NCBI RefSeq assembly: GCF_002944405.1
Contig: NZ_CP024310.1
Coordinates: 930,001 to 994,000 of the forward strand
DNA from: Sinorhizobium fredii
GTDB taxonomy: Bacteria; Pseudomonadota; Alphaproteobacteria; Rhizobiales; Rhizobiaceae
Direction: 5' to 3'
Length of the DNA: 64,000 bases
Shown here piece after piece: positions 25,283 to 34,456 of the stretch; within the stretch, counting starts at the first letter, position 1, and each line of letters starts with the position of its first letter. The position numbers were made by a program, and so were the translations under genes. The notes below the pieces were generated by a model. The model was given only the letters and a program-made list of their open reading frames with translations. It was not told the origin of the DNA and did no database searches.

Positions 25283-26692
25283 TCAAAGTCGGTACGCCTT
25301 CTTTGCGAGTCCGCAGGCAAGATCTCGGGCAAGCTCGCAGGCCTCGTCCTCTCTCAGCCGATGTTCGGCCACCAGGCGTGCCAAAAATGCGCAGTCGACC
25401 CGGCGTGCGATATCGTGGCGCGCCGGGATCGACGGAAACGCCCTGGTGTCGTCGTTGAAGCCGACCGTGTTGTAGAACCCGGCCGTCTCGGTGGTCATCT
25501 CGCGGAAGCGGCGCATGCCTTCCGGGCTGTCGTGGAACCACCAGGCGGGCCCGAGTCTGAGCGCCGGGTAGACGCCGGCGAGCGGCGCAAGCTCGCGCGC
25601 ATAGCTCGTCTCGTCCAAGGTAAAGAGAATGACGGTCAGGCCGGGCTCCAGGCCGACGGCGTCGAGCAGCGGCTTCAAGGCCGTCACGTAATCCGTGCGG
25701 GTCGGAATATCGAAACCCTTGTCGCGGCCGAACTTTGCCAGCATCGACGGGGAATGATTGCGGAAGGAGCCCGGATGGATCTGCAGCACCAGTCCGTCGT
25801 CAAGGCTCATCTTTGCCATTTCGGTCAGCATCTGAGCACGGAACAGTCGGCTCTCGTCCGCATCCGCCTTGCCAGAGCGCACCTTGTCGAAGAGCGCCAC
25901 TGCGGCCGCCTCGGAAAGGTTCGCCGTATCCGCCGTGGCATGGCCGTGATCCGTGGAAGTTGCGCCGAACTGCTTGAAATAGGCGCGCCGGGCCCGATGC
26001 GCGTCCAGATAGCCCTTCCATGTTCCGGTGTCGGCGCCGGTGATCTGACCCAGCCTGTCAAGATTGGCGGAAAAGCCGGCGAACTCCGGATCCACGACCG
26101 AGTCGGGTCTGTATGCGGGAACGACGCGGCCCTTCCAGCCGCTTTCGCGGATTTTCGCGTGCCAATGCAGATCGTCGAGCGCGCCGTCGGTCGTCGAGAT
26201 TACCTCGATATTGAAGCGTTCATAGAGGGCGCGGGGGCGGTAGTCCGGCTTGTCGAGGCAAGCGGAGATGCGGTCGTACAGGCGATCGGCGTTTTCCGCC
26301 GAGGGCAACTCCTCAATGCCGAAGAGGTTGGAAAGCGTGTAGTCGAACCAGAGGCGCGTCGGCGTGCCGCGAAACAGATGATAGCGCTCGCAGAAAAGTC
26401 GCCAGATCGCGCGTCCGTTCGTCTCGACCGGCGCGCCGTCGAGGGTCGGCACGCCGAGCTCTTCCAGTTTCACACCCTGGCTGAACAGCATGCGGAATAC
26501 ATAGTGGTCCGGTACGATGAGAAGCTGTGCCGGATCGGGGAAGGGCTCGTCGAGCGCATACCACCGCGGTTCCGTGTGACCGTGCGGGCTGACGATCGGC
26601 AGTCCGCGCACCTCGGCATAGAGGTCCCGCGCGAGCCGCCGCGTGCCCTCGTCCGCCGGAAACAGAAGATCTGGGTCGATCAGCCCCTTCAT
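25283..26692 (-). CDS. uxaC: Glucuronate isomerase (uronate isomerase)
   Basis: 469 residues from the ATG at 26692 (MKGLIDPDLLF), with GGAGGAG upstream. The metal-dependent hydrolase barrel shows the first metal motif IVSPHGHTEP, the central LWFDYTLSNLFG region, and LFTLDETSYARELAPL. UxaC converts D-glucuronate to D-fructuronate and D-galacturonate to D-tagaturonate. It leads the minus-strand operon, 50 nt ahead of dctP. A longer frame to 26791 runs into the promoter region and is unlikely. uxaB, uxuA and uxuB are not nearby. Confidence 0.93.
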   Translation of the reverse strand: MKGLIDPDLLFPADEGTRRLARDLYAEVRGLPIVSPHGHTEPRWYALDEPFPDPAQLLIVPDHYVFRMLFSQGVKLEELGVPTLDGAPVETNGRAIWRLFCERYHLFRGTPTRLWFDYTLSNLFGIEELPSAENADRLYDRISACLDKPDYRPRALYERFNIEVISTTDGALDDLHWHAKIRESGWKGRVVPAYRPDSVVDPEFAGFSANLDRLGQITGADTGTWKGYLDAHRARRAYFKQFGATSTDHGHATADTANLSEAAAVALFDKVRSGKADADESRLFRAQMLTEMAKMSLDDGLVLQIHPGSFRNHSPSMLAKFGRDKGFDIPTRTDYVTALKPLLDAVGLEPGLTVILFTLDETSYARELAPLAGVYPALRLGPAWWFHDSPEGMRRFREMTTETAGFYNTVGFNDDTRAFPSIPARHDIARRVDCAFLARLVAEHRLREDEACELARDLACGLAKKAYRL

Positions 26693-26743
26693 GTGGCCCG
26701 CTCCTCCTATAGGCTTTCTATGGCTAGAGCCTGTAAAATAAAA

Positions 26744-26773
26744 TGTCAACATACAAATTTTTTTACTTGTATG
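26744..26773. promoter_or_regulatory. Candidate operator and -35 box of the uronate operon
   Basis: CATACAA (26750-26756) and TTGTATG (26767-26773) form a perfect 7-bp inverted repeat with a 10 nt AT-rich spacer. Immediately next to it, TGTCAA (26744-26749) reads TTGACA on the minus strand, a good -35 box for uxaC; the matching -10 is weak. The repeat lies between the divergent uxaC and Gfo/Idh/MocA genes, so one regulator could control both. Confidence 0.5.
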
Positions 26774-26906
26774 ATGAATTTGGTTGTGCACGTTCTTACG
26801 TTGGGCAAGTCGCGTTCGCGCCCTGTCAGACTGTATGAACCAAGGGCGGCAGCGGTGCGGTTCTGCTCAAAGGGATCGCCGATCACCGGGTGATGGAGAG
26901 AGCGAG

Positions 26907-27926
26907 ATGGCAAGGATACGCGTCGGTCTGATCGGCCTCGGCATGGCCGCAGCGCCACATGCCAAAAGTCTGCTCGATTTACAGGAGAGGGCCGAGGTCG
27001 CCGCTGCCTTCAGTCCTACGCCGGCGCGGCGCGAAGCATTTACGCAGACTTATGGATTTCCAACTTGCGACGACGCCGAGACGATCTTCGCCGATCCGTC
27101 GATAGCAGCCGTCATGGTGCTGACGCCGCCCAATACACATCTTGACCTCGTCCGGCGGGCGGCCGCAGCGAACAAGCATGTGCTTCTCGAAAAGCCGCTG
27201 GAGATAACGCCGGCGCGCGCCGAGGCATTGGTGGAACTTGCCGAAAAAGCAGGAATCGTACTCGGCATCGTGCTTCAGCACCGCTTTCGCCCGGTCAGCG
27301 AGGCACTTGCCGAACTGATCGAGGAGGGGCGTCTCGGCGAGATCGTCAGCGCTTCGGCGCGCCTCCACAACTGGCGCCCGCAAAGCTATTACGACCAGCC
27401 GGGACGTGGCACGCGGGCTCGCGACGGCGGCGGCGTGCTTCTCACCCAAGCGATCCACACGCTCGACCTCATGATTTCACTCGCCGGCCTTCCGGAGGAG
27501 GTCAGAGCCCATGCGGCAACCAGCAAGGTGCACCGCATGGAAACGGAAGACCTCGCCATGGCGGCAATCCGCTTTGCAAACGGAGCGATCGGCACGGTGA
27601 GTGCTACCACCTGCGCCTATCCGGGCTTTCCCGACGAGATCGACGTCATCGGCACGCGCGGCATGGCGCGCCTCGGCGGAAGGAATTTGACCGTCTCCTT
27701 TCACGATGGAACGGAACTCACGATCGAGGACGAGGCGGCCGGAGGTGCCGGCGCCGATCCGATGGCCTTCCCGCACCACCATCACCGCGCGGTGCTCGCC
27801 GATTTCCTCGATGCCATCGAGACCGGACGAGAGCCGCGCGTCAACGGCCGCGAGGCGATAAGGGTTCACCGCCTCATTGAAGCAATTCTCGCGGCCGCCG
27901 AGAGCGGCCGCCCGCAACGTTCTTAG
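26907..27926 (+). CDS. Gfo/Idh/MocA-family oxidoreductase
   Basis: 339 residues from the ATG at 26907 (MARIRVGLIGLG). Rossmann motif GLIGLGMAAAPHAKS at the N terminus, then the EKP motif (HVLLEKPLEITPARAEALV) that marks the family, and a C-terminal alpha/beta substrate domain. It probably oxidises a sugar acid or an inositol-like compound with NAD(P). Divergent from uxaC with about 215 nt between, so it likely belongs to the same uronate regulon and may fill an unassigned step (inference). Convergent with dadA, 65 nt away. Confidence 0.85.
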   Translation: MARIRVGLIGLGMAAAPHAKSLLDLQERAEVAAAFSPTPARREAFTQTYGFPTCDDAETIFADPSIAAVMVLTPPNTHLDLVRRAAAANKHVLLEKPLEITPARAEALVELAEKAGIVLGIVLQHRFRPVSEALAELIEEGRLGEIVSASARLHNWRPQSYYDQPGRGTRARDGGGVLLTQAIHTLDLMISLAGLPEEVRAHAATSKVHRMETEDLAMAAIRFANGAIGTVSATTCAYPGFPDEIDVIGTRGMARLGGRNLTVSFHDGTELTIEDEAAGGAGADPMAFPHHHHRAVLADFLDAIETGREPRVNGREAIRVHRLIEAILAAAESGRPQRS

Positions 27927-27991
27927 GCCTCGTTGCGCCACCTACGACCAATCGGGGAGGCGGACATGGCTTTCTCAGTGAACATGACGGC

Positions 27992-29242
27992 TCACCTATA
28001 GCGACCGATCGCCAGATCCTTCGCGTCGATCTCTGGCTTGCGCCCGCCGACCAGATCGCTGATGAGACGGGCCGAACCGCAGCTCATCGTCCAGCCGAGC
28101 GTGCCGTGTCCGGTGTTGAGGTAGAGACCGGCAATCTTCGTCGGCCCGATCACCGGCGTCCCGTCCGGCGTCATCGGCCTGAGTCCGGACCAGAAGGATG
28201 CCTGTCGCAAATCGCCGCCCGGGAACAGATCTGTCACCGAATGGTCGAGGGTGCGCCGCCGGGCAGGGCCAAGATCGTTGGTGTATCCGGAGATTTCCGC
28301 CATGCCGCCGACACGGATCCGGTCGCCGAGACGCGTGATGGCGATCTTGTAGGTCTCGTCCATGACGGTGGATTCCGGTGCGCGCGAAGCGTCGGTGATG
28401 GGAATCGTCAGTGAATATCCCTTGACGGGATAGACCGGCAGCTTGATGCCGAATGGTTTCAGCAGCAGCGGTGAATAGCTGCCGAGCGCGACGACGACCG
28501 CATCCGCGTTCAGCCGGTCGCGTTCGGTCAGGACGCCGCGCACCTGCCCGCCTTCAACATCCAGCCCCTTGATAAGCGTGCCATAGGCGAAGCGGACTCC
28601 GAGCGCCGCCGCCCTGGCGGCGAGCGCGTTGGTGAATTTGAAGCAGTCGCCGGTTTCGTCCTTCGGCGTCAGCAGACCGCCGACGATCTTTTCTCGGACA
28701 TGCTTCAGAGCGGGCTCGACCCCAATGCAGCCGTCACGGTCGAGCACCTTGTAGGGCACGCCGTCGGCCGCCAGCGCCTTGACATCCTTGCCCGAAGCGT
28801 CCAGCTGCTGCTGCGTCCTGAAAAGCTGCAGCGTGCCCTGCATGCGTTCGTCATAGGCGATGCCGGTCTCCGCCCGGACCTCCGCCAGTGATGTCCGGCT
28901 GTAAGCCGCGAGGCGCAACATGCGGCTCTTGTTGATCGCGTAGCGCTCCGGGGTGCAGTTCCTCAGCATCTGGAACATCCAGGTGAGCATGGCGCGGTCG
29001 ATCTTCGGCCGCAGGATGAGCGGCGCATGCTCCATGAAGAGCCATTTCAGCGCCTTCATTGGAATACCGGGTGCGGCCCAGGGCGAGCAGTAGCCGAAGG
29101 AGACTTCGCCGGCATTGGCGAAGCTGGTTTCCAGGGCCGGACCTTGCTGGCGGTCGATGACGGTGACCTCGTGTCCTGCCTTGGCGAGCTGGTAGGCACT
29201 GGTGACGCCGATCACACCGGCGCCGAGAACGATGACTTTCAT
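27992..29242 (-). CDS. dadA: D-amino acid dehydrogenase small subunit
   Basis: 416 residues. FAD-binding motif [20 protein letters not shown] at the N terminus and a DAO-type fold with the DadA C-terminal stretch [20 protein letters not shown]. It oxidises D-alanine to pyruvate and ammonia at the inner membrane, feeding the quinone pool. It follows alr (21 nt gap) and is downstream of the divergent Lrp-type gene, the usual arrangement of an alanine-catabolic dad operon. ATG at 29242 with GAGGAAA upstream. Confidence 0.93.
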   Translation of the reverse strand: MKVIVLGAGVIGVTSAYQLAKAGHEVTVIDRQQGPALETSFANAGEVSFGYCSPWAAPGIPMKALKWLFMEHAPLILRPKIDRAMLTWMFQMLRNCTPERYAINKSRMLRLAAYSRTSLAEVRAETGIAYDERMQGTLQLFRTQQQLDASGKDVKALAADGVPYKVLDRDGCIGVEPALKHVREKIVGGLLTPKDETGDCFKFTNALAARAAALGVRFAYGTLIKGLDVEGGQVRGVLTERDRLNADAVVVALGSYSPLLLKPFGIKLPVYPVKGYSLTIPITDASRAPESTVMDETYKIAITRLGDRIRVGGMAEISGYTNDLGPARRRTLDHSVTDLFPGGDLRQASFWSGLRPMTPDGTPVIGPTKIAGLYLNTGHGTLGWTMSCGSARLISDLVGGRKPEIDAKDLAIGRYR

Positions 29243-29263
29243 GGTTTCCTCGATGATGGACGA

Positions 29264-30391
29264 TCAGAGGTAGCGACGCTCGTAGCGGCGGCCGAGGCTA
29301 GTCAGAATTTCATAGGAGATGGTGCCGCCTGCTTCCGCCAGTTCTTCAAGCGTTTGGTGAGGGCCGAGAACCTCGACAAGGCTTCCCAGCGCAAGCGTGC
29401 CTTCGGGAAGGGCGGAAATATCGACGGTTATGCTGTCCATCGAGACGCGCCCGACGAACGGCAGGCGAACGCCGTCGTAGAAAACGGCGCCGCGATGGCT
29501 GAGACTGCGCGGCAGGCCGTCGGCATAGCCTGCGGCGATCGTGGCAAGCCTGGTTTCGGCGGAAGTCACATGCGCACCGCCATATCCGACCCGCGTGCCG
29601 GCCGGCACCGTTCTCGTCTGAATGACGGCAACGTCGAGCCGCACGACCGGCTCCATTGGATTGGGCTTGCCCGCTGTGGGTGCTCCCCCGTAGAGGGCGA
29701 TGCCGGGACGAGACAGCACACCGTGATAGTCGTCGCCCATGAATATGCCGCCGGAATTGGCTAGGCAGACGCTCAAGCCTGGAAACTCGGCGGCGATCCG
29801 ACCGATCTCGGCGAGCTGCTCTGCATTCTGGCCATTGTCCAACTCGTCGGCGCAGGCGAGGTGGCTCATGATGAACAGAATTTCGATATTGCCGCAGCCC
29901 TCGAGATCAGCCGCAAGCGGGGTTCGTTCCTCCGGGGGAACCCCCAAGCGCGACATGCCCGTGTCGAACTGCAAGACGGCGGGAAGAACGCGCCCGAGCT
30001 TCCGCGCCGTCAGCGACCAGCGGCGGAATTGCTCGAGAGAGTTGAGAACCGGAACGATGCGGGCCTTGGCGCAGGTGATCTCCGTTCCGGGCTGCAGCCC
30101 GTTGAGCACGAATATCTGCGTGTCGTTCGGCAAAAGCGGTCCGAGCTTCACCGCCTCGGGGAGATGCGCAACAAAGAAATGCCGGCAGCCTTCCGCATGC
30201 AGGGCGTCGGAGACCTGCTCGGCGCCAAGGCCATAGGCGTCGGCCTTGACCACCGCGGCGGCGGTTGCCGGTGCGACCCTTGTCGAAAGCTTTCGATAAT
30301 TCCGCCGCAAGGCGGCAAGATCGATCGTCAGGTAGCCCGAAGCGCCACCCACCGTTTGTCGATCTGGAACATGCAAGGCATGACGGTTCAT
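29264..30391 (-). CDS. alr: Alanine racemase, catabolic (DadX-like)
   Basis: About 375 residues from the ATG at 30391 (MNRHALHV), GAGGG 6 nt upstream; a slightly longer frame reaches 30418. PLP-binding Lys lies in AVVKADAYGLGA and the catalytic Tyr in RVGYGGAH, so both active-site residues are present. Coupled to dadA 21 nt downstream, it should supply D-alanine to DadA and thus serve catabolism of L-alanine rather than only cell-wall synthesis. The Lrp-like regulator is divergent. Confidence 0.92.
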   Translation of the reverse strand: MNRHALHVPDRQTVGGASGYLTIDLAALRRNYRKLSTRVAPATAAAVVKADAYGLGAEQVSDALHAEGCRHFFVAHLPEAVKLGPLLPNDTQIFVLNGLQPGTEITCAKARIVPVLNSLEQFRRWSLTARKLGRVLPAVLQFDTGMSRLGVPPEERTPLAADLEGCGNIEILFIMSHLACADELDNGQNAEQLAEIGRIAAEFPGLSVCLANSGGIFMGDDYHGVLSRPGIALYGGAPTAGKPNPMEPVVRLDVAVIQTRTVPAGTRVGYGGAHVTSAETRLATIAAGYADGLPRSLSHRGAVFYDGVRLPFVGRVSMDSITVDISALPEGTLALGSLVEVLGPHQTLEELAEAGGTISYEILTSLGRRYERRYL

Positions 30392-30515
30392 GTGCAACCC
30401 TCTCGTTGCGCAGAACATATTGAAACGATCGTCGAATATCTTATCTGGTGTTGATTGATTGTATCAAAGTATGGGCAATACCTGCACATACTGCACAAAA
30501 ACGGAGCTTTTATGC

Positions 30516-30980
30516 ATGACAGCGCTTGACGCGATCGATCGAAATATCCTGCGTCTGCTCCGCGTCAACGCGCGCATGAGCAATGCCCGCATGGCGAAGG
30601 AGGTTGGCCTGTCGCCGTCGGCTTGTCTGCGCCGGATAAGATTGCTCGAAGAGGCCGGCGTCATACGCGGCTACACCGCGCTGGTGGAAAGCGGCAGTTC
30701 CGAGGACACGATCGCGGTGATCATCAATATCACGCTGGAGCGACAGACGGAGGATCATCTCGACCGTTTCGAAGCGGCGGTGCGCAAGCATCCGGAAATA
30801 CGCGAATGCTTCCTCATGACGGGCGGATCGGATTATCTGCTGCGGGTAGAAGTCGCGGGCGCCGGCGAGTTCGAGCGGATCCACAAGGACATTCTCTCGA
30901 CGCTGCCCGGCGTCCTGCGCATCCATTCGAGCTTTTCAATCCGCAACGTTCTCGCCACCCGAACCAAGCCCCGGCGGTGA
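30516..30980 (+). CDS. Lrp/AsnC-family transcriptional regulator
   Basis: 154 residues from the ATG at 30516 (MTALDAIDRN), GGAG about 9 nt upstream. Helix-turn-helix (NARMAKEVGLSPSACLRRI) then the RAM ligand-binding domain (IRECFLMTGGSDYLLRVEVA). Typical length for the family. It is divergent from alr-dadA with about 125 nt between the starts, so it is the likely alanine-responsive activator of the dad operon (DadR-like). The intergenic stretch is AT-rich compared with its surroundings, as expected for Lrp sites. Confidence 0.88.
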   Translation: MTALDAIDRNILRLLRVNARMSNARMAKEVGLSPSACLRRIRLLEEAGVIRGYTALVESGSSEDTIAVIINITLERQTEDHLDRFEAAVRKHPEIRECFLMTGGSDYLLRVEVAGAGEFERIHKDILSTLPGVLRIHSSFSIRNVLATRTKPRR

Positions 30981-31067
30981 CGGGTCTGTCGAAGGTTTCG
31001 GGGCAAATAATCCAGTGGGTGGCCTCATTGTCCGAAGTTCCATAAGATAGATTACGCGATTTTGCAT

Positions 31068-31117
31068 TGTAGCCGCAAAGTTGAAGTGTCCTGATCCTGC
31101 AAAGTAAGAATGTCACT
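31068..31117 (+). repeat. Left terminal inverted repeat of the ISNCY element
   Basis: Starts TGTAGCCGCAAAGTTGAAG and ends AATGTCACT. It matches the reverse complement of 32646-32696 with a few mismatches. Confidence 0.6.
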
Positions 31118-31150
31118 CTCCCCGCGTTTTGATGCCGTGGGAGATTGCGG

Positions 31151-32521
31151 ATGGGACTGATTGCGATGAGCGAGCGCGATCTGCAGCGGATTGAGGTTTT
31201 GTCGGCGGTCGTCGACGGTCGGACGACGATCGTGTCTGCAGCCCAAGTCCTGGCGCTGAGCCCGCGTCAGGTTCGCCGGTTGCTGGATGTCTTCGGGCAG
31301 CATGGCGCGGCGGCGATCCGGCACAAGGCGCGGCCGGCCGTCGAACAATCGGATTTGCGACGGCGTGCGCGATTATGCGGTGGCGATTGTGCGCGAGCGT
31401 TATGCGGATTTCGGTCCGACGCTGGCGGCCGAGAAGCTGGCCGAAGCGCATGGGCTGACGGTTTCGCGCGAGACCTTGCGCAAATGGATGGCTGAGGCCG
31501 GCCTGTGGCTGTCACGCAAGCAGCGGCGCACGTTCCATCAGCCGCGGCTGCGCCGAGAAGCCTACGGCGAGCTGGTGCAGATCGACGGTTCCGAGCATCG
31601 CTGGTTTGAGGATCGTGGGCCGCCCCGTTCGCTTCTGGTGTTCATCGACGATGCGACGGGCAAGCTGCTGCAGTTGCGCGTCGTGCGGTCGGAAAGCGCC
31701 TTCAGCTATTTTGAGGGCTGGAGCTCTATCTGAAGGAGCACGACGCTCCTGTCGCCTTCTATTCCGACAAGCATTCGGTGTTCCGGGTGGCGAAGAAGGA
31801 TGCCAAGGGCGGTCAGGGAATGACGCAGTTCGGGCGCGCGCTCTCAGAGCTAAACATCGAGATTCTTTGCGCAAATTCGAGCCAGGCGAAGGGCCGGGTC
31901 GAGCGGATGAACCGAACGCTGCAGGACCGGCTGGTCAAGGAACTGCGGCTCGCCGGGATCTCCGGCATGGACGCAGGCAACGACTTCCTGCCCGGCTTTA
32001 TCGCGCGTCACAATGCACGCTTTGCCCGCACCCCTGCCCGGTCGGAGAATCTGCATCGGCCGTTGAACCTCATGCCGGACCGGCTAAAGGATATTCTCTG
32101 CAAGCGCGAGCAGCGTTATGTCGGCGCCCAGTTGACGTTCTCCTACGAGCGCAAGCGGATCACGCTCGAGGAGAACGAGGTGACACGCGGACTGGTCGGG
32201 CGCTATGTCGAGACCTACGCTTTCGCCGACGGCCGGCTCGACGTGCGCTGGAAGGGACATTCCCTGCCTTATAAGACGTTCGACAAGGACCAGCGGGTGA
32301 CGCATGCGGCGATCACCGAGAACAAGCGGCTTTCCGATGTGCTGGCCTACATCAAGGAGCGGCAGGAGCAGTTGCCGGCGCCGAAGGTCGGGACCAACAG
32401 CGAGAAGAATGGCTATAGGCCGCGAAGACGTAAGCCGGGCAAACGGACGGATTTTATCAACGATCCCGCGGTCATCGCCCGCCGGCAGCAAGCGCTTTCT
32501 CGCCTTGATGCCGCAGAATAA
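31151..32521 (+). pseudogene. ISNCY-family transposase, disrupted by two frameshifts
   Basis: The product resembles the roughly 450-residue ISNCY transposases (opening MGLIAMSERDLQRIEVLS, closing near NDPAVIARRQQA), but three frames are needed to read it. The first frame runs to about 31330 (IRHKAR); a loss of two bases in the GC repeat near 31328-31340 moves reading to the next frame (RPSNNRICDGVRDYAV). A loss of one base near 31712-31720 (SYFEG) then returns it to the first frame (LELYLKEHDAPVAFYSDKHS). The catalytic region, IDGSEHRWFED, FIDDATG and the final Glu region ILCANSSQAKGRVER, is otherwise well preserved, so inactivation is recent or reflects sequence errors in GC runs. Confidence 0.8.
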
Positions 32522-32645
32522 TCAGTGGTCTGGCTGTCAAAGCTAAAGCCGATCAGTGGATAATCCACCCGCCCCGATCTCACCTTGCAACCCGGACCAG
32601 CCGGTCAGATCGGGGCTGGTCCTCGTGCCGTGTGGCAGCGCTGCA

Positions 32646-32696
32646 AGTGACATTTCTACTTTGCGCCGGAGCGGACATTTCAACCTGGCCGCCACA
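32646..32696 (-). repeat. Right terminal inverted repeat of the ISNCY element
   Basis: Reads as the complement of the left end: AGTGACATTTCTACTTTGCG through to GGCCGCCACA. The pairing with the left end is what fixes the element limits. Confidence 0.6.
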
Positions 32697-32713
32697 TCCA
32701 ATGTAGCGGCATT

Positions 32714-32751
32714 TTAGAGATGCGACATATGAGCCAGTTAGAGATGCGACA
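32714..32751. repeat. Two 14-bp direct repeats resembling an IS end
   Basis: TTAGAGATGCGACA occurs at 32714-32727 and again at 32738-32751, 24 bp apart. Repeated short sites of this type are common at IS21-like ends. The second copy supplies the stop codon and last residues of the LhgO-like gene. Confidence 0.55.
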
Positions 32752-33877
32752 GTCGTCGCCTCTTGGGATGCTGGCCAAACGCTTCCGCCACCAACTTCGC
32801 CAAGGCCAAAGAGGCGGTGAGGCCCGGCGATTCTATGCCGAACAGGTTGATCAGCCCGGGCACGCCATGCACGGTGGGGCCCTGTACGACGAAATCCTGA
32901 TAGGCGACCTCCGGAGGCACGATCTTCGGCCGAATGCCGGAATAGGCCGGCAGCAATGCGCCATCCTTAAGGTCTGGGAAATAGCGGCGTACGCCGGCAT
33001 AAAAGAGCGCCGCCTTTGCCGGGTCGACATCGTATCGAAGCGTGTCGACCCATTCGATGTCGGGGCCGAACCGCGCCTGGCCGGTCAGGTCGAGGGTCAG
33101 GTGGATTCCGAGGCCTCCCTTGACGGGGACGGGATAGATCAGGCGCGAGAACGGCGCCTTTCCGACGAGCGAGAAATAGTCTCCCTTTGCGAAGTATTCC
33201 TTCGGCACCAGCGCCGGCGGCATGCCGTCGATCAGGCGTGCCAGCCTGGGTGCGGCAAGCCCGGCGGCATTGACGAACAGACGGCAGCCGAGACGTGTCG
33301 GTGCGGCGCCGCCGACATCGACCACAATGCCGCGCGCGGTTGCCCTACCCCGCTCGACCGGGCTGTTGCAGACGAGGACTGCGCCGGCATTTTCGGCATC
33401 GCCGAGCAGCGACAGCATATAGGCGTGACTGTCGACAATGCCGGTCGAAGGCGACAGGAGCGCGCCGGTCGCGGCAAGTGCCGGTTCGAGGGAGCGCGCC
33501 TGCCCGGCAGAGATTTGCCTGACATCCGTCACCCCGTTGTGCGCCGCCCCGGCGGCGATCGCCGGCAGCTGTTTCAGCTCCGCTTCTGAAGTTGCGACGA
33601 TCAGCTTGCCGCACCGCTGGTGTGGAAGCCCGCGCTCGCGGCAATAGGCATAAAGCAGGTTTCGGCCGTCGACGCATAGACGCGCCATCAGGCTGCCTGC
33701 CGGATAGTAGATGCCGGCATGGACGACTTCGCTGTTGCGCGACGAGGTCTCGCTTCCGATGCGATCGGCCGCTTCGAGGATGAGCACCTCGTGGCCGGCC
33801 AGCGCAAGGGCGCGGGCAACGGCAAGCCCGATGACGCCGGCTCCCGCGATGATGCATTCCACTTGCTCCAGCGACAT
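32738..33877 (-). CDS. lhgO: L-2-hydroxyglutarate oxidase-like FAD oxidoreductase
   Basis: 379 residues. FAD motif [18 protein letters not shown] at the N terminus, then [15 protein letters not shown] (the conserved His-containing stretch of LhgO/L2HGDH) and a C-terminal [14 protein letters not shown]. It should oxidise L-2-hydroxyglutarate or a related hydroxy acid to the keto acid, passing electrons to quinone. The last eight residues (KRRRLSHL) and the stop come from the IS-end-like repeat at 32738-32751, so the natural C terminus has been altered, probably without loss of the FAD fold. Start codon ATG at 33877 has only a weak ribosome-binding site. Confidence 0.8.
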   Translation of the reverse strand: MSLEQVECIIAGAGVIGLAVARALALAGHEVLILEAADRIGSETSSRNSEVVHAGIYYPAGSLMARLCVDGRNLLYAYCRERGLPHQRCGKLIVATSEAELKQLPAIAAGAAHNGVTDVRQISAGQARSLEPALAATGALLSPSTGIVDSHAYMLSLLGDAENAGAVLVCNSPVERGRATARGIVVDVGGAAPTRLGCRLFVNAAGLAAPRLARLIDGMPPALVPKEYFAKGDYFSLVGKAPFSRLIYPVPVKGGLGIHLTLDLTGQARFGPDIEWVDTLRYDVDPAKAALFYAGVRRYFPDLKDGALLPAYSGIRPKIVPPEVAYQDFVVQGPTVHGVPGLINLFGIESPGLTASLALAKLVAEAFGQHPKRRRLSHL

Positions 33878-34207
33878 GGCAGGCCTGACATCATTTCATT
33901 GCTTCACCGAATCTATGAAAGCAACGAAGTGCGCTAACTCTCTGAAATTATGACTTTTGGACGGAGGACCGCTACATGCCTGTTCTAGAAATTGCTCTAG
34001 CACAGGAGAGCGGGACGCGCCAATGACCCGTTAGATCAATGCTCCCTCGCCCATTCGGGTCATGGTCTAATTCTTGACTGCAGACCTCGTTGTGCGAGCC
34101 TTGAGACGGAGGTCGCCGAGCGGCAAAACGCTCTTTCGTAAATCCCATGAATTTCATCCCCACCCAACCGTCACATTTCATACTTTCCCATTCAATGGGA
34201 GGTTCCC
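33878..34207. other. Intergenic region between lhgO and the small membrane protein gene
   Basis: About 330 bases between divergent genes. I see no supported gene or RNA; short open frames in it lack ribosome-binding sites. It should contain the lhgO promoter (minus) and the promoter of the gene at 34208. Confidence 0.55.
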
Positions 34208-34405
34208 ATGTTCAGCAGGAAGGAATGGCACGCTCACGAAACCGAGACTTCACCGGCTTTTGCCGTTGGCGTCTTGCTCTTGTCGATCGGCCTCATCGTC
34301 GCTTACCTCGTGCTGGCGACCGGCGTCGCAGACGATAGGCGATCCGGAGCCAAGGTCTACGCACCGCTGACCCAAGAGAGGCTGAGCGCGCCCGGGAGGT
34401 TATGA
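34208..34405 (+). CDS. Small single-pass membrane protein
   Basis: 65 residues. A polar N terminus (MFSRKEWHAHETETS) precedes one transmembrane helix (FAVGVLLLSIGLIVAYLVLA) and a basic tail. ATG at 34208 has GGGAGG 5 nt upstream. No family recognised and no function can be given. It is convergent with kup, 51 nt away. Confidence 0.6.
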   Translation: MFSRKEWHAHETETSPAFAVGVLLLSIGLIVAYLVLATGVADDRRSGAKVYAPLTQERLSAPGRL

Positions 34406-34456
34406 CAGTTTCTTGCGAACGGCTCCGCAAGGTCTCGGCGCTGAGTGCCTTTTCGG

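Larger units (their letters stand above)
31068..32696 (+). mobile_element. ISNCY-type insertion sequence with terminal inverted repeats
   Basis: About 1.63 kb bounded by imperfect inverted repeats of about 50 bp (31068-31117 and 32646-32696) that align over most of their length; both begin TGT and share GTTGAA, TGTCC, GCAAAGTA and AATGTCACT blocks. The element carries one transposase gene, broken by two small deletions. I could not identify a clear target-site duplication. It lies between the Lrp gene and the LhgO-like gene. Confidence 0.7.

Noticed and set aside
25184..26893. Open frame of 569 codons on the plus strand opposite uxaC
   Set aside because: Shadow of uxaC and dctP; no recognisable domain and no ribosome-binding site.
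31060..32705. Target-site duplication of the ISNCY element
   Set aside because: The bases flanking the inverted repeats show no convincing direct duplication, so the exact insertion site stays open.
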